The notes: a model not told the origin generated them from the letters alone. DNA of 33,989 nucleotides from UKL13-2 sp043756275 (GCA_043756275.1 JAYURJ010000173.1:1-33989); one strand, 5' to 3'; positions 25,127-33,004 are shown, counted from the first letter of the stretch. Translations and numbers: made by a program.

Positions 25127-27340
25127 ATGCGCCACGTTCTCTCTTCTCTGTCATTTCTGCTGTTTTTCTTATCGACAATGGCGCTCGCAGCCACCCCGGG
25201 CCTTGACAGCCGAGCGCCTGTTGCCGCCTACATGAACGGTGCCTTGCCGACGCTGGCATCGAACGCGATGCCGCTGATGCTTTCGCAAACCGGCGCATTC
25301 ACCAATACCACCAGCAGAACGCCCCACCCCGGCCTCGTTCCGTATGCGCTCAATTCGCCGCTGTGGACGGATGGCGCAATCAAGACACGGTTTATTGCGC
25401 TGCCGTTCGATGGCACGATCGGCTCGGCGGGTTCACCCACCATCGGCTTCGCGCCCACTGGCAGTTGGACATTTCCAAACGGCACGGTGATCGTCAAAAA
25501 TTTCGACCTGCTGGTGGATGAGCGCATCAATCCGGCCAAACAAATACGGCGGCTTGAAACACGGCTGTTGATTCGCAACGCCGACGGCACGCTGCGTGGC
25601 GCAACCTACAAATGGAACGCCGGCGAAACCGACGCGGTTCGCGTGGATGCTGCTGAAAACGAAACGCTGGTCATCACGCAAGCCGACGGCAGCACCCGCA
25701 CGCAGAACTATTTCTATCCCGGCCCCGACCAATGTTTGCGTTGCCACAACACGAATGCCGGCATGGTGCTTGGCCTCAAGACCGCACAATTGAATGGCGA
25801 CTTTGCGTACACGCAACCGAATCAAACTATCCGTACCGACAATCAATTGCACACGTTCAATCATCTGGGCATGCTCGATACGCCGCTGCCTGATACCACC
25901 ACCTATCCGCAGTACGTCAAAATGGCTGCGGTTACGGATGCCACCGCAACGCTCGAACATCGCGTGCGCTCATACCTGGCATCCAATTGCGCCCATTGCC
26001 ATCGCAACAACTTCGCTATCGGCGAAGGCCCGCTGTTTGATGCAAGTTTTGAAACGCCGATCTTGCAGCAGAACATCGTCTCCAACAGCGGCTTTGGTGC
26101 CTTGATCCGCCGAAATTTACCCGCCTCGCGCATTTATGTGCGCGATGCAAGCACCGTGATGCCAATGCCGCCAATTGCGCGCAACGTACCCGACCAATCC
26201 TTGCTGGCGACCTACGACGCGTTTGTGAATTACGCATACGATATCGCCACCGTCACCGCACCCACCAGCACGCAGGTACGCGTTCAATTCAATCGTGCGG
26301 TAGACCCGGTAAGTGCATCGCTCGCCACGAATTACGCCCTCAGCAGCGGCGCGACAATCTCGCAAGTCACGCTGGATGTCGACCCAAGCGTAGTGTTGCT
26401 CACCACATCCCCGCTCATGGCTGGTGGCAGTTACACCGTCACTGTCAACCGCGTCAAAGAAGCCGCGGCCCCGCAAAACCCGATCTGGCCTAATAGCGTA
26501 GCCGTGTTCGGCGCACCGATTGGCGTGCCAGGCGCACCCACCATCGCGATTGCCCAAGCGGGTAACGCGCAGGCGACGTTGTCATACTCAGCGCCCACGT
26601 CCGATGGCGGTGCGGCGATCTCAAGCTATACCGCAAGCTGCACGTCCGGCCCGCAACCAGTCACTGCAACCACGACAGCACTCAGCGTGACCGTCACGGG
26701 GCTTACCAACGGCGTGGCCTACGACTGTACCGTGTCAGCCAGCAATTCCGTTGGTGCCGGCCCTGCATCGAGCAGCGTGCGCGTGACGCCAATCGCCCCG
26801 CCAGTGCCGATGCTCGTTGAAGTCGTGTCACAAAAAACCCACGCCAGCGCGGGAACTTTTGAACTCGTCATCGATAGGGCACCGGCAATCAACGGTGCCG
26901 TCACGGTCGAGCCGCGCGGTATTGGCAGCGGTGTTGGCAGCGGCCACACCATCGTATTCCGGTTCAGTGCCCCCATCACTTTACTTGGCACGCTCACGCT
27001 CGCACAAACGTCGCAGGCAGGCGGCGCAGCGGCGACAATGGCCGCGTCGGGCAGCGAGATCCGCGTGACGCTCGCCGGTGTGACAGACAATCAGCGCGTC
27101 TCCATCGCCTTGGCCAATATCAACGGCTTGCCCGCCGCCACAGCATCCGCGTCAATCGGATTTCTGGTTGGCGACACCAATAATTCGCGGTCGGTGAACT
27201 CCAGCGACATCAGCGGCGTAAAAGCGCGTTCAGGTCAGATCACCACCTCGAGCAACTTCCGGTTTGATGTCAATGCATCCGGCAGCATCAATTCGTCAGA
27301 CATCTCTGCCGTTAAAGCGCGTTCGGGGCTGACGTTGTAG
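25127..27340 (+). CDS. P4: exported dihaem cytochrome c (SO2930/HNE_0200-like) with Fn3 and dockerin-like tail
   Basis: This is a secreted 737-residue protein. Signal peptide MRHVLSSLSFLLFFLSTMALA precedes a cytochrome region (about 25-375) with two haem motifs, CLRCH (203-207) and CAHCH (288-292). NSPLWTDGAIKTRFIALP and GSWTFPNGTVIVKNFDL are typical of the SO2930 / HNE_0200 cytochrome family, which is often found with PQQ sugar dehydrogenase-like proteins such as P1. An Ig-like domain (TSTQVRVQFNRAVDPVSA) follows, then one Fn3-like domain (PGAPTIAIAQAGNAQATLSY), the shared module from 26816 and calcium loops from 27170 (DTNNSRSVNSSD, DVNASGSINSSD). Start ATG 25127 is set by the signal peptide. 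The fusion of this cytochrome to a dockerin-like tail looks unusual. Confidence 0.85.
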   Translation: MRHVLSSLSFLLFFLSTMALAATPGLDSRAPVAAYMNGALPTLASNAMPLMLSQTGAFTNTTSRTPHPGLVPYALNSPLWTDGAIKTRFIALPFDGTIGSAGSPTIGFAPTGSWTFPNGTVIVKNFDLLVDERINPAKQIRRLETRLLIRNADGTLRGATYKWNAGETDAVRVDAAENETLVITQADGSTRTQNYFYPGPDQCLRCHNTNAGMVLGLKTAQLNGDFAYTQPNQTIRTDNQLHTFNHLGMLDTPLPDTTTYPQYVKMAAVTDATATLEHRVRSYLASNCAHCHRNNFAIGEGPLFDASFETPILQQNIVSNSGFGALIRRNLPASRIYVRDASTVMPMPPIARNVPDQSLLATYDAFVNYAYDIATVTAPTSTQVRVQFNRAVDPVSASLATNYALSSGATISQVTLDVDPSVVLLTTSPLMAGGSYTVTVNRVKEAAAPQNPIWPNSVAVFGAPIGVPGAPTIAIAQAGNAQATLSYSAPTSDGGAAISSYTASCTSGPQPVTATTTALSVTVTGLTNGVAYDCTVSASNSVGAGPASSSVRVTPIAPPVPMLVEVVSQKTHASAGTFELVIDRAPAINGAVTVEPRGIGSGVGSGHTIVFRFSAPITLLGTLTLAQTSQAGGAAATMAASGSEIRVTLAGVTDNQRVSIALANINGLPAATASASIGFLVGDTNNSRSVNSSDISGVKARSGQITTSSNFRFDVNASGSINSSDISAVKARSGLTL

Positions 27341-27348
27341 TTATTAAC

Positions 27349-27535
27349 CCTGGGGAACCTCTGTTCAAGTCCTTCGACAGGCTCAGGACGAACGGTAACT
27401 TATTAAATCCGTTCGTGGAACGTGAGGCAGGGTTTCGGCGCGCATGCGCGCCGCTGTCGAGCGCCTGAGCCCGATGCAGCGGGCGATGGCTTGTCGAACC
27501 ACACTAGAAATAGACTTAATCAGAGCTTCCCTAGA
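27349..27535. mobile_element. MITE-like element with imperfect terminal repeats and GTTCG-type inner repeats
   Basis: The left end around CTGGGGAACCTCTG (27350-27363) and the right end CAGAGCTTCCCTAG (27521-27534) are inverted repeats, matching at about 19 of 25 positions when extended inward. Inside are CCTTCGACAGGCTCAGGACG (27371-27390), CCGTTCGTGG, the palindrome GGCGCGCATGCGCGCC and CTTGTCGAACCAC, which form further inverted pairs. No transposase is present. It fills the gap after P4. Confidence 0.55.
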
Positions 27536-27544
27536 GCCTCCGCC

Positions 27545-28288
27545 TCACCCCTTCTTTTTAAATATCACGATGTGCTGCCACGGCAGTACATGCGAGGTGC
27601 GCTCCCATTCAATCTGGTGCGGTGCGGCTTCGCGCTTGATTTGCGCCTCACTCATTTTGTGCAACGCTTTGATCGGCACGTTTGCATCTTCCGCGCGGTA
27701 CTCCACAAACGCCACACGGCCACCGGGCTTTAGTGATTTGACTATTGAGCGCATCACCTCGAACGGAAATTCGAGCTCGTGATAAACATCCACCATGATC
27801 GCCAGATCGACGCTGCCCACTGGGAGCTTCACATCATCGACGGTGCATAAAATCGGTTTGACGTTGCCGTAGCGTTCATCACGGGCAATCAATGATAAAA
27901 GCTGCACCATCTGCGGCTGCACATCGACTGCGTAAATTTTTCCGGTCTTGCCGACGACATCGGCCATACGGCGCGAGTGATACCCCGAGCCTGCGCCAAT
28001 ATCAGCGACCACCATGCCGGGTTTGAGCTTGAGTTCAGCGAGTAATAGATCTGGGCGCTCCTCCTGCATGCGTTCCGGACGTTCCAGCCAGGCCGCCGCC
28101 TGCCAGCCCATCACACCGGCAATATCACGTGCCATATACGATTTGCCAATCCCGTCAGTGCTTGGTCTGGTGCGTTGGTACGCGTATGCATCGGCATGTG
28201 CGTTGCCGTGCGACACGAGCAACAGTACGAGCACCGCAGCGCGTACTTGAGTGCGCGACCAAAAATGCATTGTGCTTGCGGTCGCCAT
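27545..28288 (-). CDS. Exported class I SAM-dependent methyltransferase
   Basis: This is a 247-residue Rossmann-fold methyltransferase. Motif I is VVADIGAGSGYHSRRMA (from 93), the acidic post-I residue is in YAVDVQPQM, and motif IV/post-IV segments are VDLAIMVDVYHELEFP and SLKPGGRVAFVEYRAED. It opens with a hydrophobic signal-like segment, RAAVLVLLLVSHGNAHADA (16-34), which predicts export to the periplasm; that is unusual for an enzyme needing SAM. ATG 28288 is set by AAAGGA eight bases upstream; ATG 28270 (M7) is an alternative and keeps the signal. Substrate unknown. It is divergent from the chemoreceptor gene, with 137 bases between them. Confidence 0.83.
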   Translation of the reverse strand: MATASTMHFWSRTQVRAAVLVLLLVSHGNAHADAYAYQRTRPSTDGIGKSYMARDIAGVMGWQAAAWLERPERMQEERPDLLLAELKLKPGMVVADIGAGSGYHSRRMADVVGKTGKIYAVDVQPQMVQLLSLIARDERYGNVKPILCTVDDVKLPVGSVDLAIMVDVYHELEFPFEVMRSIVKSLKPGGRVAFVEYRAEDANVPIKALHKMSEAQIKREAAPHQIEWERTSHVLPWQHIVIFKKKG

Positions 28289-28425
28289 GTTCAGATTCCT
28301 TTAAATTTCAATTTGCGCGCGCCGCGCTAAAATAATTAACATCGCAAGCAAGTATATCGAGTGCAACAACTTCTATTCACTGCTGGTGTACCATCAATGC
28401 GCCGTCGGTCATCCTGAAAGAGCGT

Positions 28426-29643
28426 ATGAACCTACAAGATATTTCGATCCGCAACGCGGTCAGATCGTATGCAGCAATGGCTGCCATCGTGTTCACGGTG
28501 GCAAGTCTCATTACACTGCCTGCGATCTATTCATTCGCCGATACCGCAGGCGATGCGGCAACCAGTGCGTTCACGCTTGTCAGCGGAGTAATGCTCATCG
28601 GGCTTATTGCACTCGTCGGGGGCGCAAAGTGGTTGCTTAACCACATTTCGGGGCGGCTGGAGTTGGTGGTTGCCGAAACCGAGAATCTGCGCGCGGGCGA
28701 TTGCGACCTGACACGCCGACTGCCGACGATGAGCGGCGCGCTGGGTAAGCTATGCGCATCGCTGAATGCATTCGTCGGCCAGCTTCATGATCTCGTTGCC
28801 AGTGTCGCCGCCAATGCCACCGAAATCGCGCTGGCCGCACGACAAATCAGCGCAGGTAACACTGACCTGTCCGCGCGCACTGAAGAACAGGCATCGACCC
28901 TCGAAGAAACCGCCTCGAGCATGGAACAATTCACCGTCTCAGTAAAGCAAAATGCCGAAAATACGAAGCTGGCCAGCGGCCTCGCGACATCCGCCTCGGC
29001 AGCAGCGCGACAAGGCGGCAGTGTTGTCACCCATGCCGTTGCCAAAATCATTGCGGCAAACGAGAGCGCACGAAAGATCGGCACGATTGTGACGACCATC
29101 GACTCCATCGCGTTCCAAACCAATATCCTCGCTCTCAACGCAGCCGTCGAAGCCGCACGCGCAGGCGATCAGGGGCGCGGCTTTGCGGTGGTCGCCTCGG
29201 AAGTGCGCGCACTTGCCCAGCGCAGCGCGGCGTCGGCAAAGGAAATCAAGACGCTTATCAATAATACGATTGAGCAGGTGGATGATGGCACCAAGCTCGT
29301 GAATGAAGCCGGCACCGCCATGCAAAGCATCATTATCGGCATTGAGCAGGCAGCGGCAATCATGAATGAAATTAGCAGCGCCACTAGCGAGCAATCGGTC
29401 GGCATCGAACAAGTCAATCGCGCGATCATGCAGATGGAAGATGTGACCCAGCAAAATGCGGCACTCGTCGAGCAAGCTGCTGCAGCGGCCGAATCAATGC
29501 GTGAACAGGCTGAGAATTTAACGTTGCTGGTATCACGATTCAAACTCGACGCTCAGAAAATACGGTCGAGTGGCAGTCGTCAGATGAAGCGAACGTCAAA
29601 AAATCTCATTCCTGTTCGCACTAAGCTTGTTGATAGGTTTTAG
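28426..29643 (+). CDS. Methyl-accepting chemotaxis protein with minimal periplasmic part
   Basis: This is a 405-residue chemoreceptor or MCP-like signalling protein. It has two transmembrane helices close together (about 15-37 and 46-67) with only a short loop between them, so there is no ordinary periplasmic ligand-binding domain. A HAMP-like region (about 68-125) leads into the cytoplasmic coiled-coil domain. The conserved tip is QTNILALNAAVEAARAGDQGRGFAVVASEVRALAQRSAASAKEI, and an adaptation-type region EEQASTLEETASSMEQ lies before it. No C-terminal CheR-binding pentapeptide is seen; the tail is basic (KRTSKNLIPVRTKL). It probably senses a membrane or cytoplasmic cue. No che genes lie nearby, so it is an orphan receptor. 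Confidence 0.92.
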   Translation: MNLQDISIRNAVRSYAAMAAIVFTVASLITLPAIYSFADTAGDAATSAFTLVSGVMLIGLIALVGGAKWLLNHISGRLELVVAETENLRAGDCDLTRRLPTMSGALGKLCASLNAFVGQLHDLVASVAANATEIALAARQISAGNTDLSARTEEQASTLEETASSMEQFTVSVKQNAENTKLASGLATSASAAARQGGSVVTHAVAKIIAANESARKIGTIVTTIDSIAFQTNILALNAAVEAARAGDQGRGFAVVASEVRALAQRSAASAKEIKTLINNTIEQVDDGTKLVNEAGTAMQSIIIGIEQAAAIMNEISSATSEQSVGIEQVNRAIMQMEDVTQQNAALVEQAAAAAESMREQAENLTLLVSRFKLDAQKIRSSGSRQMKRTSKNLIPVRTKLVDRF

Positions 29644-29649
29644 GAATAT

Positions 29650-29704
29650 CTAGCGCTGGCGAGCCTCGTGGCACGAAAACACCTGAAGAACCTCGCCACT
29701 GCTT
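29650..29704. repeat. CTGGCG-type palindromic repeat, copy C
   Basis: CTAGCGCTGGCGAG on the left and CTCGCCACTGCTTA on the right pair across an inner GTGGCACGAAAACACCTGAA. It starts six bases after the chemoreceptor stop. Confidence 0.6.
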
Positions 29705-29715
29705 ATTGTACGAAA

Positions 29716-29860
29716 TGGGAACTTCTAAAAACTCTGTCGTACCGGCGAAGGCGTTGAGGCATGCCTCAACTCCAAGTTTTTTTAGGTAATTGATACTGCT
29801 TGAAAACTTAGGCCCCGGCCTTCGCCGGGGAGACAGTTTTGAGGTTATGAGAAGTTCCCA
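29716..29860. mobile_element. MITE-like element with 11-bp perfect inverted ends
   Basis: TGGGAACTTCT (29716-29726) and AGAAGTTCCCA (29850-29860) are perfect ends, and inverted similarity continues inward through AAAACT, TGTC and CCGGCGAAGGC. A perfect 18-base palindrome, GTTGAGGCATGCCTCAAC, sits at 29753-29770. The layout matches the repeat at 33901-33989, where GTGAAGGC/GCCTTCAC takes the same place. No coding content. Confidence 0.65.
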
Positions 29861-29886
29861 AGTGTATTCGTAACATCCAATTAAAC

Positions 29887-31170
29887 TCAGACGCTGCGCA
29901 ATAACATCCGATCAAGCGCGTTCAGCGTGTCGTAAATTTCCTTGAAATCCGCGAACAACAATTCATCACGCGGTGCGAGCGTGCGAAAGGCCGGATCACG
30001 ACGGACCAGCGTGAAGATTTTGCGGAAGCTGTTTTGACCATCGATATGCCGCAGGATCGCTGGGCCGAATCTGCCGGGGCTGATCGTGATTGAGACACCG
30101 CTATGTGCATGGTCGAGAATAAATGGCTGCCCATTGCTGCGCGCAAATACTTCTGCAAGCTCGGGCCCGGTGACAGGCTCGTGGAACAGAAATGGAATGC
30201 AATCTGGATCGCCGTAGACCGCTTTGCAGCTTGCTGAACGGGTGAGATAAAACGAATGCGTTTGCACGCGGCCATGGAACAATTCCGCGATCTGGTATTG
30301 CTGACGCATCGGCATGTTGCGGATTGCATCGAGCACGTTCGGCGGGCTGGTGCCCATCACCAAATGGGGCAAATACGATGATCTGCCACACGCGAAATCG
30401 GTCAGTTCGATATTCAAGCCATGTCCATCTACCAGCCAATCAAATAGCTCACCGACGGTATAAGAACGATCCTGCGAATGCAGCAGCAAATCGTAAATCC
30501 CCGCATCGCCATTGCGGTGGTCACCATACAGCGCCTCGCCACGTTTGAACCAGTTGGTCGCAGGCAGACAACCAAGAATTTGATGCGTGCGGTCAATCTG
30601 CTGTGCATACGCATGCTCGTTTGCGTTGATCAACTGCATTAACGATTGCATTTGATACACGCCCGTGCGACCGACCGTGGCGTACACCATCAAGCCCATC
30701 GCGCCTGACTCTTTCAACACAGCAAGCAATGCCTTGAGACCGGCATCAGGGCTTGCCAAGTGGTGCAGCACGCCGACGCAATTGATGTAATCGAACTTGC
30801 CAACATCCAGCGTCGGCAGATTCAACAGCGAATCATGCACCCAGCGGATGTTGCTGAGACCGCGAATTTCAGCGCGCTGCTGTGCGATTGACGTACTCGC
30901 ACCGCTGAAATCCAGATGAACAATTTCAGCGTCACTACCGCGCAACTGTTCGGCCAGAAAAATGGTCGAATCACCCGTACCACCGCCCGCAACCAGCGCA
31001 CGGAACCCGTTGCGAAACGTCTCTTTGCCACCAAAGCAATAATGATTGATCATGGCCAAATCATCGAGCCAAGTCGGCATTAATTGCTTCCGCTCGTCGG
31101 CGGGATCGCGCGACGGATATGGCATCGCTTCGTATTGCGCCCTTACTTCAGGAATCGCGTTTGATGACAC
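29887..31170 (-). CDS. Class I SAM-dependent methyltransferase with large C-terminal extension
   Basis: This is a protein of about 427 residues. The N-terminal PEVRAQYEAMPYPSRDP is a recognisable opening of a bacterial methyltransferase subfamily. It is followed by SAM motif I ALVAGGGTGDSTIFLAEQL, the post-I acidic residue in EIVHLDFSGAS and motif IV FDYINCVGVLHHLASPDAGL. The remaining residues, about 220-427, form a helical region with several His and Cys that I cannot name. Start: GTG 31170 follows the upstream stop by one base. GTG 31188, overlapping by 17 bases, is also possible, and ATG 31125 would cut the conserved opening. It is translationally linked to the small gene upstream. Substrate unknown; it is predicted to be cytoplasmic. 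Confidence 0.82.
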   Translation of the reverse strand: MSSNAIPEVRAQYEAMPYPSRDPADERKQLMPTWLDDLAMINHYCFGGKETFRNGFRALVAGGGTGDSTIFLAEQLRGSDAEIVHLDFSGASTSIAQQRAEIRGLSNIRWVHDSLLNLPTLDVGKFDYINCVGVLHHLASPDAGLKALLAVLKESGAMGLMVYATVGRTGVYQMQSLMQLINANEHAYAQQIDRTHQILGCLPATNWFKRGEALYGDHRNGDAGIYDLLLHSQDRSYTVGELFDWLVDGHGLNIELTDFACGRSSYLPHLVMGTSPPNVLDAIRNMPMRQQYQIAELFHGRVQTHSFYLTRSASCKAVYGDPDCIPFLFHEPVTGPELAEVFARSNGQPFILDHAHSGVSITISPGRFGPAILRHIDGQNSFRKIFTLVRRDPAFRTLAPRDELLFADFKEIYDTLNALDRMLLRSV

Positions 31171-31171
31171 G

Positions 31172-31513
31172 TTAGTGCAGCCGCCCACCGCCGCCGGAAG
31201 GCGCAGGAAAGACGGGCGTAGTCGGGATCCCGATTTTCGGCAACAGTGCGTGCTGCAACATATGCGTCAACAAGATCACCCGTGACGGGGGCGGGATGAT
31301 GTAATTCAGCCAATGATGTCCGGGGTCCCTGATCTGCAACAGCGTGCCGGTGTCCACCATCGACACATACCATTTCGGATCGAGCACCGCGCGCAGCTCA
31401 CCCTGCGGCTGCTCGTCAGGCATGGGGGTATTAAGCTCTTCCCGCCGTTTCGCAGCGCGGGCGATCAACAGATCGAGTTCAGTAACAGAAAGTTTTGAGA
31501 TATCGACGCTCAC
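31172..31513 (-). CDS. Small hypothetical protein coupled to the methyltransferase gene
   Basis: I do not recognise this 113-residue protein. The first 30 residues (VSVDISKLSVTELDLLIARAAKRREEL) are helical and look a little like the start of H-NS-type proteins, but the rest does not. It continues with WYVSMVDTGTLLQIRDPGHHWLNYIIPP and a short hydrophobic stretch, then a Pro/Gly-rich tail. GTG 31513 is chosen because AAGGA lies seven bases upstream; the frame opens earlier at 31582 but without a ribosome site. Its stop lies one base before the likely start of the methyltransferase, so the two are probably made together and may interact. Confidence 0.65.
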   Translation of the reverse strand: MSVDISKLSVTELDLLIARAAKRREELNTPMPDEQPQGELRAVLDPKWYVSMVDTGTLLQIRDPGHHWLNYIIPPPSRVILLTHMLQHALLPKIGIPTTPVFPAPSGGGGRLH

Positions 31514-31678
31514 GTTGATTCCTTTTTTTGCAATATTGGCAATATTTAAAAATAGCAAGCAAGTTGGCAGCACCACCACCACGAGACTTCATTGTAACGA
31601 CAGCCAGCCACGGATGAAAATCGGGCGACACCAACGCCAGCCGATAAAATGTACGCATTCCTCACAAACTCAATAGAC

Positions 31679-32374
31679 ATGGTCAAAAATCTCCCCGCCA
31701 AGTGGCTTCAACTACTCAGCCACGACGCGACAGTACATCTGCAGCGCGCAACGGCAGCCGCAGAACGTGAAGTGGCACTTGGCAAAAATATTTTTCCGCC
31801 GCGCGCCGATTGGTTCGCAGCTTTTCACCATGTCGCACCCGAGAATGTGCGGGCCGTTATCTTAGGCCAGGACCCCTACCCCACGCGCGGCAACGCGATG
31901 GGCCTCGCGTTTTCCGTACCGCGCAGCGTAAAGCCTGCTGCATCGCTTCAAAATATTTACAAAGCACTCAACAACGATCTTGCCATCTCGCCCGCTGCGC
32001 ATGGTGACCTCAGCAATTGGGCCGCGCAAGGTGTGCTGCTGCTCAATAGCGTATTGACGGTGGAAGAAGGCCAGCCAAACGCGCACGCAGAGCTGGGATG
32101 GCGGCAATTCACCGATGCGGTGATCGAAGCCATTGGCGGTAGCCATCAAACGCCGAAAGCGTTTTTGCTTTGGGGTGCGCACGCGCAAAAAAAGGCGACG
32201 CTGATCGATACGCGCCGTCACCTTGTCCTCAGCTCAGCACATCCTTCGCCACTTTCTGCGCGACGGGGGTTTTTTGATTGCAAACATTTTTCACAGACGA
32301 ACGCGTTTCTTGTCTCAAAAGGCGTTGCCGCGATCAACTGGGCACTTCCAACTGTTTCCGACGTAAAAATCTAA
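31679..32374 (+). CDS. ung: Uracil-DNA glycosylase (family 1)
   Basis: This enzyme removes uracil from DNA by base excision in the cytoplasm. The 231-residue protein has the catalytic water-activating motif GQDPYPT (D65), the LLLNSVLTVEEGQPNAHAELGW segment that recognises uracil and the DNA-intercalation loop HPSPLSARRGFF (H188). These positions match E. coli Ung D64 and H187. The family motif is usually GQDPYH; Pro replaces His here, as I recall from some other proteobacterial Ungs. ATG 31679 is preferred over ATG 31649, since MVKNLPAKW starts the family-like region; neither has a clear ribosome site. It stands alone and is divergent from the methyltransferase pair. Confidence 0.95.
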   Translation: MVKNLPAKWLQLLSHDATVHLQRATAAAEREVALGKNIFPPRADWFAAFHHVAPENVRAVILGQDPYPTRGNAMGLAFSVPRSVKPAASLQNIYKALNNDLAISPAAHGDLSNWAAQGVLLLNSVLTVEEGQPNAHAELGWRQFTDAVIEAIGGSHQTPKAFLLWGAHAQKKATLIDTRRHLVLSSAHPSPLSARRGFFDCKHFSQTNAFLVSKGVAAINWALPTVSDVKI

Positions 32375-32380
32375 GAAAGT

Positions 32381-32447
32381 CTAGAACCGGCGAGGCTTGC
32401 GGCACGTTTTTGCCTGGGAAAGCCCGTGGATTGGCGATCCATGCTTT
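32381..32447. repeat. CTGGCG-type palindromic repeat, copy D (after ung)
   Basis: CTAGAACCGGCGAGGCTTGC, GGCACGTTTTTGCC and AAGCCCGTGGAT...ATCCATGCTTT follow the block order of copy B, with an extra insertion of about 10 bases (ATTGGCGATCC) before the last arm. It starts six bases after the ung stop. The remaining sequence to 32671 shows no further gene or clear promoter. Confidence 0.65.
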
Positions 32448-32671
32448 ATTTTGGGTATAACGCCTTCGGCTGCTGCGATTTCAGTGCGCCACCATTCCCA
32501 ACATCCGTCGTTTTTCTGCGGCCAAATCCGACGCCAGATTGCTCAATTCGCCTACACACGCAAACCCGGTTAGCAGCGAGAATTTATCCACAATCTTCAC
32601 CACGCGGATACGCATTCTGAAATTCGCTTCCGCAAAATCTGAACCCGCCAAAACCCGCTGAAAGGATGGCC

Positions 32672-32878
32672 ATGAACGCTGGAATCCGCTTCGTCGCAAA
32701 CATAAATCGCGTTTCCGCGAATGTGCCGACGAGCGACCCGCGCCTCGATATGCGCTTGACGGAAAACTTTTTGGATGATGAGTCGGTTGGCACGGGCTGG
32801 ATCTGGGTTGCGGCGATATTGATCGGCGTTGTACTCATCGTTTCCGGCTATCTGGTGCAGGAATCCTCGCGTTTTTAG
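32672..32878 (+). CDS. Small single-pass membrane protein
   Basis: This is a 68-residue protein with one strong hydrophobic helix near the C-terminus (TGWIWVAAILIGVVLIVSGYLV, about 43-64) and a polar N-terminal part with several Asn and Arg. ATG 32672 has AAAGGA ending five bases upstream; ATG 32666 is in frame but overlaps that site. I do not recognise the family. Evidence that it is real: a good ribosome site, a proper membrane segment and a following gene on the same strand. Open frames on the opposite strand across this region look less protein-like. Confidence 0.5.
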   Translation: MNAGIRFVANINRVSANVPTSDPRLDMRLTENFLDDESVGTGWIWVAAILIGVVLIVSGYLVQESSRF

Positions 32879-33004
32879 CACAAGACAAGCCATGCTTCCG
32901 ATCAGAGGTAGGGTACACAAGCTTCTGCGTCGCAGACTGTGGTCGCGGATGCCTATAAACCCGAAAAAATTCTAACCGCCGATAACCGGCAAAGGAGTAT
33001 GGAA

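Noticed and set aside
16416..27340. Cellulosome-like system
   Set aside because: No cohesin, scaffoldin, cellulase or carbohydrate-binding domain recognised in the window; only the dockerin-like tails support the comparison, so a cellulosome is not claimed.
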